A stretch of DNA of 64,000 nucleotides from Weissella thailandensis (GCF_005405465.1 NZ_BJEC01000012.1:1-64000), one strand, 5' to 3'. Positions 1-8,552 are shown, counted from the first letter of the stretch. The notes: generated from the sequence alone by a model not told the origin. Translations and numbers: made by a program.

Positions 1-113
1 TGCAATTAGACAGTGGCGAAGTTGCTCGAGCTACTTATCCTAAGATTAAAATGTTACAAAATCAAGATATTCAATTGAAAGGTCAAATCACAGGTAATAC
101 GTATGTCTATTAA
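1..113 (+). CDS. C-terminal end of a phage tail protein, probably tape measure (partial)
   Basis: An open frame enters from the left edge (first full codon at base 3) and stops at 111-113, giving about 36 C-terminal residues ending in GNTYVY. It overlaps the next start by 11 bases, typical of tightly packed phage tail genes. The gene just upstream of Dit in siphophages is normally the tail length tape measure protein, so that is the likely identity. This rests on position only; the visible fragment has no diagnostic motif. Confidence 0.5.
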   Translation, partial: QLDSGEVARATYPKIKMLQNQDIQLKGQITGNTYVY

Positions 114-942
114 ATTTGAAAAAGATATTCTTATTCAAAGGCGAGATGGTACCATCTATGACTTAGGTGCTGAAGGTATACGAGTGATTAGCTTTGACCC
201 ACCAGCGCCTAGTTATCAGCATACTTATTCGCAAATTGGCGATTTTGGAGCTGACTTAACAGCAACACAAGTCTCACAGACATCAATACCATTAGTATTT
301 GATGTGTACGCTCGTGACAATTATGATTATGAATTGCAAAGGCTCAAGGTGCTAAAGATTTTTAGTAGCGTTGAGCCTTTTTATGTAATTAATTCTCGAA
401 CACCTTTCATGCGTTGGAAAGTCGTTGCCGATGGTTTTGCATACCCACGCTTAGGTAATTATTGGAAAGCTAAGAATGTGTCGGTCAATTTAGTGTGTTA
501 TGAAGGTTATGCTGAAAGCACAGCAACAACATTAAATCCGTTTACTTTTAAGGATGGTTCTTATGGTATAGGAATGACGATTCCTTTTGAAACGCCACAA
601 TATACATTTACGAATCAACCTAAATTTAAGTTCTATAACGCTTCAGTGATTCCGCTATTGGCCAATGAACGACCAGTAACAATCAATTTCAAAGGTAATG
701 CACCTAAAGGATTAACAATTACTAATCGTACAACTAAACAATCATTCACTTATAAAAAGAGTTTGACTGCGAGTGACGAATTTAAATTAATTGGGTTAGT
801 ACCCATAGTTAATGGTATTCAACGCTTAGGTAATGATTATTCAACTAGGAGCTTTGTTGATTTTGCTTCTGGTTACAATGACATTGAAGTTACAGGCAGT
901 TCTGACTTTAAAATTTCATTTGAAACGAGGTTTTATTATTAA
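103..942 (+). CDS. Phage distal tail protein (Dit-like)
   Basis: A 279-residue protein at the usual Dit position between the tape-measure end and the Tal-like gene. The N-terminus (MSIKFEKDILIQRRDGTIYD) followed by a beta-rich core and a C-terminal galectin-like half fits siphophage distal tail proteins. Dit forms the hexameric ring joining the tail tube to the baseplate. The stop overlaps the ATG of the next gene by one base, so the two are probably translationally coupled. Family assignment comes from size, order and general sequence character, not from a catalytic motif. Confidence 0.75.
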   Translation: MSIKFEKDILIQRRDGTIYDLGAEGIRVISFDPPAPSYQHTYSQIGDFGADLTATQVSQTSIPLVFDVYARDNYDYELQRLKVLKIFSSVEPFYVINSRTPFMRWKVVADGFAYPRLGNYWKAKNVSVNLVCYEGYAESTATTLNPFTFKDGSYGIGMTIPFETPQYTFTNQPKFKFYNASVIPLLANERPVTINFKGNAPKGLTITNRTTKQSFTYKKSLTASDEFKLIGLVPIVNGIQRLGNDYSTRSFVDFASGYNDIEVTGSSDFKISFETRFYY

Positions 943-2048
943 TGGCTAATGTTATTTATATGTATACGACCTTACTAGATGAAGTACCTGCAACGGTGTC
1001 TAATTTATCAATCACTGAATCGTTAAACGAATTTAGTACATTATCATTTAATCTGGAAGGTGATGTTAAAAACAAAATTGCAACACAAGCAATGTTGCCA
1101 CAAACAAGGGTATTAGTCCCGGAAACGGGTCAATGGTTTCGTTTGACCAGTGTTAACCCTACTTCTGCGGGTAAAGTAAGAAACTATTCCGTTTCGGCAG
1201 TTCATATTGCCACCGATCTACATGATAAATACGTTGAAAATAAGTTGATGAACACACAAAGTTTGGACCAATGCATGCAACATATTACTAAAGGGACAAA
1301 TTTCAAGTATGTCATTCATGATAAGTTTTCAAACTATGCATTTAGTGATGGATTTGGTGCTGATTATGCTGATTCATTGTTTATGAGTACATTAAAAGAT
1401 GATTTTGGCTTCGAATTTTATTTTGATAATTGGACAATTCACATTTATAAGAAGCTTGGTCAACTAGATCAGTTTGTTTTTGTAGATGGTTACAATGCTA
1501 GTAAGATTTCGTGGACTGAAGATTACAGCAATATTCGCACTAAAATCAAAGGACTAGGTAAGCAAAATGATGATGGTTCATACGTGGCAACTGCTGAATA
1601 TACTAGCCAGAACGCCAGCATTTGGGGCGTTAAGCAGGCGGCAACTGTACAAGACGACCGTTTTACTGACAAAACAGCATTACTTAATTACATTAAGTCA
1701 CAATTACAAGATTATCCTATTGTTCAATATTCAATGGAACGAGCCGAGTTTGAACATCACGCAAAATTAGCTGACATCAATAATGTAAAGATAGGTAATT
1801 CTGGACTAATTAAAGATCGTTTAGGTGTTGATGTAGACGTTCGAATTATTGGTATTACATCACATCCACAAGAGTCCAAACAGTCCGACAGTGTGACTTT
1901 TGGCAATAAATTGTTTGACTATGCTACCAATTATGCAAAACGTCAGAAAGTCCGCAATAGCAATGAATCAATGAACAAATCAGTTAAACAATTAGAGCAA
2001 AATGTCACATCTATGATGAACGATGGTGCCTGGTATGTATGGAGTTAA
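942..2048 (+). CDS. Phage tail-associated protein, prophage endopeptidase tail family (Tal-like)
   Basis: A 368-residue protein directly after Dit. It resembles the N-terminal structural domain of siphophage Tal/gp44-like hub proteins, which close the tail tip and may carry a peptidoglycan hydrolase further on. No lysozyme, CHAP or NlpC/P60 motif is visible in the C-terminal part (KQLEQNVTSMMNDGAW), so this copy looks like a structural hub only. It is short compared with long Tal proteins. Its last codons overlap the next ribosome binding site. Confidence 0.7.
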   Translation: MANVIYMYTTLLDEVPATVSNLSITESLNEFSTLSFNLEGDVKNKIATQAMLPQTRVLVPETGQWFRLTSVNPTSAGKVRNYSVSAVHIATDLHDKYVENKLMNTQSLDQCMQHITKGTNFKYVIHDKFSNYAFSDGFGADYADSLFMSTLKDDFGFEFYFDNWTIHIYKKLGQLDQFVFVDGYNASKISWTEDYSNIRTKIKGLGKQNDDGSYVATAEYTSQNASIWGVKQAATVQDDRFTDKTALLNYIKSQLQDYPIVQYSMERAEFEHHAKLADINNVKIGNSGLIKDRLGVDVDVRIIGITSHPQESKQSDSVTFGNKLFDYATNYAKRQKVRNSNESMNKSVKQLEQNVTSMMNDGAWYVWS

Positions 2049-2050
2049 AT

Positions 2051-2476
2051 ATGATTGATTGGAATAACAAGAGGCCTGCTTTAGAAGGGAAAGTTAGCGC
2101 ATTAGGAATTGGCAAAGCAATTTATGCTGCTCCTGATGGTGATAAAAATAATGCCCGTTTGCTGTTAGCGGCAGACGGGTTTCATTTTAGACAGGCAGAT
2201 TTTTCAGACTTTGAATTTAATAATATTGTGATTGCTTCCAACGCAGGAAGGAAATACAGCATTTCATTTGATGAAAATGGCCAATTGCTTATTAATGGAT
2301 TGCCTTATGTTACTCCCACTAATCAGAGTGATGAAACAATTGCAGGTAATAAAGAATTTACGAACAAAGCCAAAATGTCAGGCGGTCTACAACTAGTTTC
2401 ATCGAATGGGACAGTTTTTAGTATTGATGTGGACGACGATGGTTTATTACATGCAGAGGAGGTAAAAAATGATTGA
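2051..2476 (+). CDS. Phage baseplate/tail protein of unknown function
   Basis: 141 residues starting MIDWNNKRPALEGKV. An in-frame ATG lies 12 bases upstream at 2039, but the GGAG at 2041-2044 is correctly spaced only for 2051. The protein is beta-rich with a GKAIYAAPDGDKNNARLLLAADGFHFRQ-like central part (residues about 20-50) and an acidic end. It lies between Tal and BppU-like genes, so it is probably a minor baseplate protein. I do not recognise the family. Confidence 0.6.
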   Translation: MIDWNNKRPALEGKVSALGIGKAIYAAPDGDKNNARLLLAADGFHFRQADFSDFEFNNIVIASNAGRKYSISFDENGQLLINGLPYVTPTNQSDETIAGNKEFTNKAKMSGGLQLVSSNGTVFSIDVDDDGLLHAEEVKND

Positions 2477-2678
2477 ATTAGATTTATCCAACTCACTAGA
2501 TCAGAAGCTACGTAATCAACTTATTGATAATTTTAAAGAATTAGATAAAGCGCATATCAACATTAATGGATATGAATTCAATTCAACTGCTGATCGAATC
2601 GATTATATCGAATCGGTTCTTAAACAGTTAGGAATGCCAATTGACCCTAAAGAAGAAAAAGAAATGTATGGAGGATAA
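2469..2678 (+). CDS. Small phage protein of unknown function
   Basis: 69 residues, largely helical and charged (MIELDLSNSLDQKLRNQLID...), ending in KEEKEMYGG. It overlaps the previous gene by 8 bases, and the GAGG at 2459-2462 serves as its ribosome binding site. Small helical proteins like this are common between tail hub and receptor-binding genes and may act in baseplate assembly. No motif is visible. Confidence 0.6.
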   Translation: MIELDLSNSLDQKLRNQLIDNFKELDKAHININGYEFNSTADRIDYIESVLKQLGMPIDPKEEKEMYGG

Positions 2679-2680
2679 AA

Positions 2681-3961
2681 ATGGCAACACAAGGTAAATA
2701 TGCTGTGGTTGATACAACATTATCAATTACTGATGCCACAGTGATAAAAGAATTAAACGGTCGTCAAGGTGATAATGGTCGAGTCGTTTACTTTGCATTG
2801 AAGGATGGACGATTGCCCCATAATTTAAATGGTCAAGATGTGCAACTATCTGTAAAAGATGCTGCAGGGAAGGTAAAAGTTCTGTCGGGTATTTATGACC
2901 TGATTTCTGCAACAGCTGGTCTGTTTTCAATGCTGATTCCAGCCGAATTTTATCAAGCTGCAGGAGACGTCGAAGAAGCTTATTTGGCAGTATTTGACGA
3001 TAAAAATACGACGATTTCATCAATCCCGATTAGTTTCACAGTATTTCCAAATGGTATTATTTTGTCGGCAAACGCTTCAAAAGATTATATCAATACTGTC
3101 AATAAAATCACGGCTGATTTTAATCAACAAATTAAACAGTTGAATAATAACGTTAGCGCAACCCGCTCAGCATATAAGTCATTAGATGATGCGTTGAAAA
3201 CATATACTAAATTAGTGAATGACAATTACGTGGCTCAACTAAATAAAAAAAATGAATTCACTAAGGATGTAAAAATTGATGCAAATCTAAACGTTACCGG
3301 AGCGATTGATGGTCAAATTGCAAGAAGCACATTGCCTTATAAACGCAATGTTGCAATTGATTTGAATAAGCTGCCCGACACTTCAGAAGTCGGAACATAT
3401 TCAGCGTTTTACTTTTCAACGCCAACTTCAGTCAAACATACGCCCGAAAGTTTATCAGCCGGCCTAGTTGAAACGTTTATTTTGCATAATGTAACGATTT
3501 TGCAGCGCTTTACACAAGTTTCGAAAACAGCTAATCAAGTTTGGCATCGGGTAATTACGAATTGGAATGACGGTAGTACACCTAAATATTTTCCCTGGAC
3601 TTCTGAACGAGATGTTCATGTTAAATCGATTAAGGCTTTTGGGGGTAATCTAACTTTCGTACGTTCTGGTAACACGGTTAGTGTATCGGCAGATATTGAG
3701 AAAACTAATTTTAGATTTCCAGATTTTCGTGCTGTCTATTCTGCTGGCAAGATTCCAGCTGGCTATCGACCAGCTATTGATTATCCTGGTATTGTAATGG
3801 AAACGCCGACTTGGCTAAAGGGTGGTAATCGAAATAGAGGGGCTTTGGAGTTTGGTTCTTCTGGGTTTATTGGTGCACGTTCTGCTTTTGTTAAAGATGA
3901 CATTAAAAGCTGGGTAACTATATCTGGTAGTTACGTTACTAACGATTCAATGCCTGAATAA
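2681..3961 (+). CDS. Phage baseplate upper protein, BppU-like N-terminus with receptor-binding C-terminus
   Basis: 426 residues behind a strong GGAGG site. Residues about 5-125 (TTLSITDATVIKEL..., GIYDLISATAGLFSMLIPAEF) look like the BppU N-terminal domain that docks tail fibres onto the baseplate of lactococcal-type phages. Residues 130-200 are predicted helical linker. The C-terminal ~200 residues (from about HVKSIKAFGG) are beta-rich and end in WVTISGSYVTND, like trimeric phage tip domains. This is a candidate receptor-binding or adaptor protein. The N-terminal match is good; the C-terminal role is inferred. Confidence 0.7.
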   Translation: MATQGKYAVVDTTLSITDATVIKELNGRQGDNGRVVYFALKDGRLPHNLNGQDVQLSVKDAAGKVKVLSGIYDLISATAGLFSMLIPAEFYQAAGDVEEAYLAVFDDKNTTISSIPISFTVFPNGIILSANASKDYINTVNKITADFNQQIKQLNNNVSATRSAYKSLDDALKTYTKLVNDNYVAQLNKKNEFTKDVKIDANLNVTGAIDGQIARSTLPYKRNVAIDLNKLPDTSEVGTYSAFYFSTPTSVKHTPESLSAGLVETFILHNVTILQRFTQVSKTANQVWHRVITNWNDGSTPKYFPWTSERDVHVKSIKAFGGNLTFVRSGNTVSVSADIEKTNFRFPDFRAVYSAGKIPAGYRPAIDYPGIVMETPTWLKGGNRNRGALEFGSSGFIGARSAFVKDDIKSWVTISGSYVTNDSMPE

Positions 3962-3972
3962 AGGAGGAAACA

Positions 3973-4263
3973 ATGAATAACGAAAATACATGGTGGTATA
4001 TGTTTGATCCCAGTACTTATGCTTACACAGGGATGATATTGGCTGATGTACAACCAGAAAATACAACAGATGTTGCTCCAGGTGATGTTGCAAATCCTGT
4101 TTGGGACCCAACTTTAAAGACCTGGAATGATGAAGATGTTAATGATAAATTAGATGATTTAAATTCTGACAATGAAAATATCCCTCTGAATATTCAGATT
4201 GCTAACCTTTCCAGTGAACTGGAGACAATCAAACAAGATGTTGCAGAGTTAAAAAATAAATAA
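3973..4263 (+). CDS. Small phage tail-fibre-associated protein
   Basis: 96 residues behind AAAGGAGGAAACA. The N-terminus (WWYMFDPSTYAYTGMILAD) and the NPVWDPTLKTWND segment resemble short proteins found beside receptor-binding genes in phages of lactic acid bacteria. The C-terminus (ANLSSELETIKQDVAELKNK) is a clear short coiled coil. Probably a baseplate accessory or fibre chaperone; the function is not established from sequence. Confidence 0.6.
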   Translation: MNNENTWWYMFDPSTYAYTGMILADVQPENTTDVAPGDVANPVWDPTLKTWNDEDVNDKLDDLNSDNENIPLNIQIANLSSELETIKQDVAELKNK

Positions 4264-4274
4264 GGAGATGTTAC

Positions 4275-6251
4275 ATGAAAACAGTTAAAGTTGTTGGCGA
4301 TTCCATAAATAAAAAAGCAGACACATCTGAAGTGTTTAATTTTCAATTGTGGAATGATGGCATTCTGCAAGATTTATCAAATAAAAAAGTATTTGCCACT
4401 GTCGCTGATGATAGTGGCTTTTTAATTGAAGTACCAGCACTAACTAACGGCCTTGAAACCTACTTAGACTTTTCAGATAATCTTTTGCGCCAACTACCAG
4501 CAGGGCAATATCAAATTGAATTTAGTGTGATAGATGGGTCGAGCGATACTGAAATATACCCTACATCGGGTAGTGTATCAATTGATGTTTCAAAGAACTT
4601 GAAAAATTATGATGGCACGTTAGTGCCAGAGGTGACGCTTGCTAGCGTTTTAGAAACAGTGAATGAGCGAATTGATTATCTTGCTAAACACATTAAGCGT
4701 GGCGAAAAAGGAGAGAAAGGCGACCCAGGTAAAAACGTAATAACCCCTGAACCTGTGACTAATTCTGGTGATATGACAGATCGAGGAAAAATTTACGTTT
4801 ATAGTGGTGATGAAATCGACTACCAAAAAGGTAGTTGGTATTATTTTGATGGTAAAAATTGGGTAGCTGGTGGTGTTTATCAGTCAACTGGATTAGCGCC
4901 TAATTCAATTGACCGTTCAGTCATTACACCAGATTCTTTTAAGGATAAAGTTAGTTACCAAGGGCGATGGGATACAGGATATATTGCTAGTTCAACTAAT
5001 GCTAATGAGACTGCAGGGGACATTATCGGTACTGCTGGACAAAGTGAATACAAGCATTCCGACTTCATTCCATTGAATAAAGGTGATTTGTTAATTGCTA
5101 ACTGCCAAGTAAATGACGGTGTGGCTGGTTTGGCAGTCTTTGATAAGAATAAAAACTTTGTAAAAAATATTCAAGAAGATTATAGCGAATTTGGTGATTT
5201 GGCTTATATAGCAACTGATGAATTTGAACTTGTCATTATCAGTGATGCAGGAGTTCGTGTGTCATCTCCGACAATCCAAATTATTCGTAGTTATGCTGAT
5301 GACTATAGCAAGGTGATGGAAGTTTCAAATGAACAAAAATACGGTTATTTTATTAAACCTGACACTTTTGCTCCGTCCGTATCTTCGACATATGCAACTT
5401 CTAAAATGATTGCCATTCGACCTGATGATGCCATTGTTTTAGAGTTATTTGGGTCTGACGGAACGTCCATAATCACAGAGTATGACCAAACAGGAAAACC
5501 TGTAAAATCACTACAAGTAGGCGAGAAGACAAATAAGTATTATGTGGTTAGAGGAAAAGATAATATCAGATTCATTCGATTTACTAATGACTTTAGTAAG
5601 CTAACTCCAGTTGCATTAATGGGGTCTAACAATAGTGCAACCAAATTTGGAATGCTGGGTGATAGCTACGTTCGTGGTAATAAAACAGATGGTACGCTAA
5701 CAGCCTATAATATCGCAGCCATCAAGCTTGGTTTTAGTTATTATAACTACGGAAAAAATGGAAACACCATTGCCAGCTATGATGGCTATGACGATAATCA
5801 CATCCCAATGGTTGTTCGTTACACTGATATGGATGACAATTTGGATATTGTTGGTGTTGAGGGTGGACGTAATGACTACGGTCACAACATCCCAATTGGT
5901 GAAGACACTGATAAGGACGTGACAACATTTAAAGGCGCTTTGAATGTGTTATGTGAAGGCCTAATTAAGAAATATCTTGGCAAAAAGTTATTTGGTGTGC
6001 CCTGTTGGGCAGTCAATACCCCAGTTAACAAGGTAGGGGCAACACAACTTGATTACTTGAACGCTTTCGTACACGTTGTTCATGATATTTGGGGTATTGA
6101 AGTCCTGGATTCACGCTCAGTGGGCGTTTACATGAATAGTCCTGAGTTTTTGGCTAAGTATACCGAAGATGGTAACAGTATCAGCCATCTGAATGCAGAA
6201 GGACATGCTATGTTTGCCAATAAAGTAAAAGCTTTCTTGAATAACGTTTAG
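4275..6251 (+). CDS. Phage tail protein: BppU-like N-terminus, collagen-like linker, SGNH/GDSL hydrolase C-terminus
   Basis: 658 residues. The N-terminal ~110 residues are BppU-like (VFATVADDSGFLIEVPALTN). A Gly-X-Y stretch (RGEKGEKGDPGK, about 143-154) gives a short collagen-like linker. Two beta-rich modules follow. From about residue 455 there is an SGNH-hydrolase fold: GDS with Ser464, the YGKNG block, GRND with Asn533, and SHLNAEGH with His638. The usual DxxH spacing is altered, because the nearest Asp is five residues before the His. Such domains remove acyl groups from cell-surface glycans, so this is probably the specificity fibre with deacylase activity. Fibre role is likely; enzyme activity is inferred. 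Confidence 0.75.
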   Translation: MKTVKVVGDSINKKADTSEVFNFQLWNDGILQDLSNKKVFATVADDSGFLIEVPALTNGLETYLDFSDNLLRQLPAGQYQIEFSVIDGSSDTEIYPTSGSVSIDVSKNLKNYDGTLVPEVTLASVLETVNERIDYLAKHIKRGEKGEKGDPGKNVITPEPVTNSGDMTDRGKIYVYSGDEIDYQKGSWYYFDGKNWVAGGVYQSTGLAPNSIDRSVITPDSFKDKVSYQGRWDTGYIASSTNANETAGDIIGTAGQSEYKHSDFIPLNKGDLLIANCQVNDGVAGLAVFDKNKNFVKNIQEDYSEFGDLAYIATDEFELVIISDAGVRVSSPTIQIIRSYADDYSKVMEVSNEQKYGYFIKPDTFAPSVSSTYATSKMIAIRPDDAIVLELFGSDGTSIITEYDQTGKPVKSLQVGEKTNKYYVVRGKDNIRFIRFTNDFSKLTPVALMGSNNSATKFGMLGDSYVRGNKTDGTLTAYNIAAIKLGFSYYNYGKNGNTIASYDGYDDNHIPMVVRYTDMDDNLDIVGVEGGRNDYGHNIPIGEDTDKDVTTFKGALNVLCEGLIKKYLGKKLFGVPCWAVNTPVNKVGATQLDYLNAFVHVVHDIWGIEVLDSRSVGVYMNSPEFLAKYTEDGNSISHLNAEGHAMFANKVKAFLNNV

Positions 6252-6265
6252 GAGGTGTGACTAAA

Positions 6266-6664
6266 TTGTTACGACACATAGTTAAGAATAGATTTTGGAT
6301 CATCACTGGTCTTGAATTGATAACCGTTGCGTTCATGTTCAGCATCAGATTTTTAGTCTTAAACGTTCATACACCAGCTTCATTCAGTATTGTAGCAACA
6401 CCAGCGTTTCAGTTTGTAACAGTAGCCGTCAGTGTGGCAATGATTATTCAATCTATCTGGGACATTTCATTCCACTTCATTCGTGAAATTACACGTCTGT
6501 TGGCAGTTGGTGTTACCTGCATGATGATGGTGGCATTCTGGTTAAGTGATTTAAGCACACTGCACGTAACGCTAGTACCACTGGGGCTGATGTACTTGTT
6601 GATACGAATGTTGCTAGACTTAGCAACTGACAACACACTGTTCAAAAATGGAAAGGGGCAATAA
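6266..6664 (+). CDS. Small phage membrane protein
   Basis: About 132 residues with roughly four hydrophobic segments (WIITGLELITVAFMFSIRFL, PAFQFVTVAVSVAMII, LLAVGVTCMMMVAFWL, VTLVPLGLMYLLI). A GTG start at 6257 is possible, but it abuts the GGAGGT at 6251-6256. The TTG at 6266 has normal 9-base spacing and is preferred. It lies between the tail fibre and the holin-type genes, so it may take part in lysis or superinfection exclusion. The family is not recognised. Confidence 0.6.
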   Translation: MLRHIVKNRFWIITGLELITVAFMFSIRFLVLNVHTPASFSIVATPAFQFVTVAVSVAMIIQSIWDISFHFIREITRLLAVGVTCMMMVAFWLSDLSTLHVTLVPLGLMYLLIRMLLDLATDNTLFKNGKGQ

Positions 6665-6931
6665 ATGAATCAAGCGACATGGACAGCCCTATTAAGTGTT
6701 GTTGGAACGGCTGTTGCTGGGTTGCTAGGTATTTGGAAACTGAATGTCGGCAAGACAGTTACGGCGGATAAAGATTTTTTACAGATGTATAACGAGTTGT
6801 TGGAATCTAACCGTACGTTAATTAAGCAAAACGCTGAACTTACTGCAGAACTAAAGGAAGCCCACTCATCTATCCAAGGGCTTACTAAACGCATTAAAGA
6901 ATTGGAGGACAAGATGCCTCATGAATACTAA
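6665..6931 (+). CDS. Phage lysis-module protein, one membrane segment plus coiled coil
   Basis: 88 residues. An N-terminal hydrophobic segment (WTALLSVVGTAVAGLLGIW) is followed by a heptad-rich helix (ELLESNRTLIKQNAELTAEL...). This layout resembles haemolysin XhlA-like proteins that accompany holins. It starts directly after the previous stop, behind an AAAGGGG site, and overlaps the holin gene by 11 bases. The role in lysis comes from position and topology. Confidence 0.6.
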   Translation: MNQATWTALLSVVGTAVAGLLGIWKLNVGKTVTADKDFLQMYNELLESNRTLIKQNAELTAELKEAHSSIQGLTKRIKELEDKMPHEY

Positions 6932-7244
6932 AAACATTGTGGACATTGTATTGTTCCTATATAACACAGGACTATTAACGGCACTAGCTTACGCTGGTAG
7001 CCGTTTTTTAGTTGCCCACACAAAGAATAAAAACTTGCTCATGCTCAATGAGTGGGCAATGCAAGCCGTGCAATATGCAGAGACACACTTGCATAGCTCA
7101 ACCGATAAGAAAAAGGCGGCAATGTCATTTCTAACTGAACGCTTAAATGCTAACAAGCTGGGCGTGAAGTTTGATGAGAAGCAACTAGACACGGTTATTG
7201 CATTAGCCGTGCGACAATTGAAAGGTGATAAAGATAATGGTTAA
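6921..7244 (+). CDS. Phage holin, LL-H type
   Basis: 107 residues with one N-terminal membrane segment (IVDIVLFLYNTGLLTALAYAG), a basic linker, then a soluble helical part with the NEWAMQAVQYAETH segment typical of the LL-H holin family found in lactic acid bacteria phages. It sits immediately before the endolysin and overlaps it by 8 bases. It should permeabilise the membrane and release the amidase. The upstream GGAGG at 6903-6907 is 13 bases from the ATG, which is long and may lower expression. Confidence 0.75.
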   Translation: MNTKNIVDIVLFLYNTGLLTALAYAGSRFLVAHTKNKNLLMLNEWAMQAVQYAETHLHSSTDKKKAAMSFLTERLNANKLGVKFDEKQLDTVIALAVRQLKGDKDNG

Positions 7245-8157
7245 TGTGATTAAGAATATTGTTGTACCGGGTAAACCTGCGGTTGCAGCTGGACTAGCAG
7301 TGCCACCATTTACACAAATACATTTACACTCAACTGGTAATCCTAACGCTACCAACGCCAACTCAATTTCATATTTGTCACGTACTTACAATAACGCTTA
7401 TTACACGCATATCGTTGGAGAAGGACAGGCTATTCAGGTTGCTGCTACGAACGGTGGTGGGTATGATCTTGGTGGAAGTTGGAACTGGTACGGATATGCC
7501 TCAATCGAGTTCAACGAACACGTAGGTAGTCAAGCAGAGTTCAACCGTGACTACAAGATTTATATTGAGTTAGCACGTCAATTAGCACGTGAAGCTGGCA
7601 TTAAGGACTTCACATTAGACACTGCCAGCTCAACTGGTATCAAAACTCACAACTATGCTTCACGTACAGGACATGGTTCTGACCACGTTGACCCATTGCC
7701 CTTCTTGCAAAAGTGGGGCATTTCTTATGCGCAATTAAAGCATGATATTAAGTATGGTGTTGGTGGCGCAGTTACCACATCACCATCTAAGCCAGCTAAG
7801 TCTAATCACAAAGTAGATCAAGTGCTAAACGTTGGTGAATACTTCAAGGCTAAGCCCGCTTACCGTGTAGACGATATGAAATACATCAACGGTATTTGGC
7901 AAGTTTATAGCAATGAACTAGGCGGTGGTTCAAATAAGAACTGGACGCTTAATGGTTTAGGTGTTGAATCAGTCGACAAGGTTGATAGTAAGGGGAAGAA
8001 AACTTCTAACCAAACTCTCAACAAGGGCGATTACTTCCGCCTACATTCAGACCGCATCAAGGTAGTAGATAATGATGCAGCATCAAACGGTGTTGCTCTA
8101 TCAACTCGTTACGGTAACGTCTGGGTAGATGCTAAGACATTGACAGAAGTTAAATAA
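7237..8157 (+). CDS. Phage endolysin: N-acetylmuramoyl-L-alanine amidase with SH3-like C-terminus
   Basis: 306 residues from the ATG at 7237, whose AAAGGTGAT site is well placed; the in-frame GTG at 7225 is less likely. The N-terminal ~165 residues form an Amidase_2/PGRP-like zinc domain with HLHSTGNP, YTHIVGEG and GHGSDHVDP around the expected metal ligands. A Pro/Ser/Lys linker follows (TTSPSKPAKSNHK). The C-terminal ~110 residues (GEYFKAKPAYRVDDMKYING ... NVWVDAKTL) form an SH3-like wall-binding part. It should cut the amide bond between muramic acid and L-Ala at lysis. It is the last gene of the prophage lysis cassette. Confidence 0.88.
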   Translation: MVNVIKNIVVPGKPAVAAGLAVPPFTQIHLHSTGNPNATNANSISYLSRTYNNAYYTHIVGEGQAIQVAATNGGGYDLGGSWNWYGYASIEFNEHVGSQAEFNRDYKIYIELARQLAREAGIKDFTLDTASSTGIKTHNYASRTGHGSDHVDPLPFLQKWGISYAQLKHDIKYGVGGAVTTSPSKPAKSNHKVDQVLNVGEYFKAKPAYRVDDMKYINGIWQVYSNELGGGSNKNWTLNGLGVESVDKVDSKGKKTSNQTLNKGDYFRLHSDRIKVVDNDAASNGVALSTRYGNVWVDAKTLTEVK

Positions 8158-8166
8158 TTTTTGGAT

Positions 8167-8195
8167 TTGTCAGATAATTGTCAGAAGTTTATACT
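8167..8195 (+). promoter_or_regulatory. Promoter-like sequence after the endolysin gene
   Basis: TTGTCA, a 17-base spacer and TATACT, close to the sigma-A consensus. It starts 10 bases after the endolysin stop and would start a transcript of about 105 nt ending at the terminator at 8265-8305. No gene-sized frame follows. Confidence 0.45.
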
Positions 8196-8201
8196 GAAGG
8201 C

Positions 8202-8305
8202 ACACTTGATGGTTTCTCCTTATTAACTTCTAGTGACACTAAACTTATCTATCAAGTTAAATTAAGCCCTACTGGTATCTAAATGGTACTGGTAGGGCTT
8301 TTTTT
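8202..8305 (+). ncRNA. Candidate small RNA 1
   Basis: Bounded by a good promoter-like sequence and a strong intrinsic terminator, with no supported coding frame. An internal pair CTTGAT...ATCAAG could form a structure before the terminator. It could also be only the endolysin 3' untranslated region plus terminator, since read-through from the lysin would share the same end. Inferred from signals only. Confidence 0.35.
8265..8305 (+). terminator. Intrinsic terminator (first of four in tandem)
   Basis: A 13-pair stem (AGCCCTACTGGTA with TACTGGTAGGGCT, two wobble pairs) followed by seven T. It closes the prophage lysis operon and the candidate RNA. Confidence 0.9.
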
Positions 8306-8384
8306 GTGTTTATATAGTTAAATTCTCGCCACCTATTTATATGCATTACACTTTAAAAATAAGCATTTAGACGAGTTATTTTCT

Positions 8385-8412
8385 TTGTAAAATCATCATA
8401 AAAAGGTATAAA
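8385..8412 (+). promoter_or_regulatory. Promoter-like sequence before candidate small RNA 2
   Basis: TTGTAA, a 16-base spacer and TATAAA. Predicted start near 8419, just before a self-complementary region that ends in a terminator. Confidence 0.4.
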
Positions 8413-8418
8413 ATAGTG

Positions 8419-8534
8419 ATGATTCGGTAGTCCTCCTTTTGATATCCTGATAATAAAGACAAAATCTAAAGTAATGGCTATCGAATTAATTAGTCCCACT
8501 AACGCCTTAATTGGTTTTGGTAGGACTTTTTTTT
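8419..8534 (+). ncRNA. Candidate small RNA 2 with a CU-rich loop
   Basis: Predicted transcript of about 115 nt. Bases 8421-8430 (GATTCGGTAG) pair with 8478-8487 (CTATCGAATT) over ten positions including two G-U pairs. The enclosed loop opens with TCCTCCTTTT (8431-8440), complementary to a strong Shine-Dalgarno sequence. A long terminator hairpin follows. There is no start codon with a ribosome binding site. This is the layout of Gram-positive trans-acting RNAs that block ribosome binding sites, but expression is not shown. Confidence 0.4.
8492..8534 (+). terminator. Intrinsic terminator (second of four)
   Basis: A 15-position stem (8492-8506 with 8513-8527, two mismatches) and a loop of six, then a run of T. 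It ends candidate RNA 2. Confidence 0.85.
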
Positions 8535-8546
8535 ATGTGTTATAAT
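8517..8546 (+). promoter_or_regulatory. Promoter-like sequence inside the second terminator
   Basis: TTGGTA, an 18-base spacer and TATAAT with the TG of an extended -10 (TGTTATAAT). The -35 lies in the 3' arm of the preceding terminator. Predicted start near 8553. Confidence 0.4.
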
Positions 8547-8552
8547 TTGTCC

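Noticed and set aside
1567-1770. 67-codon frame inside the Tal-like gene
   Set aside because: Lies wholly within a convincing gene in another frame, with no ribosome binding site.
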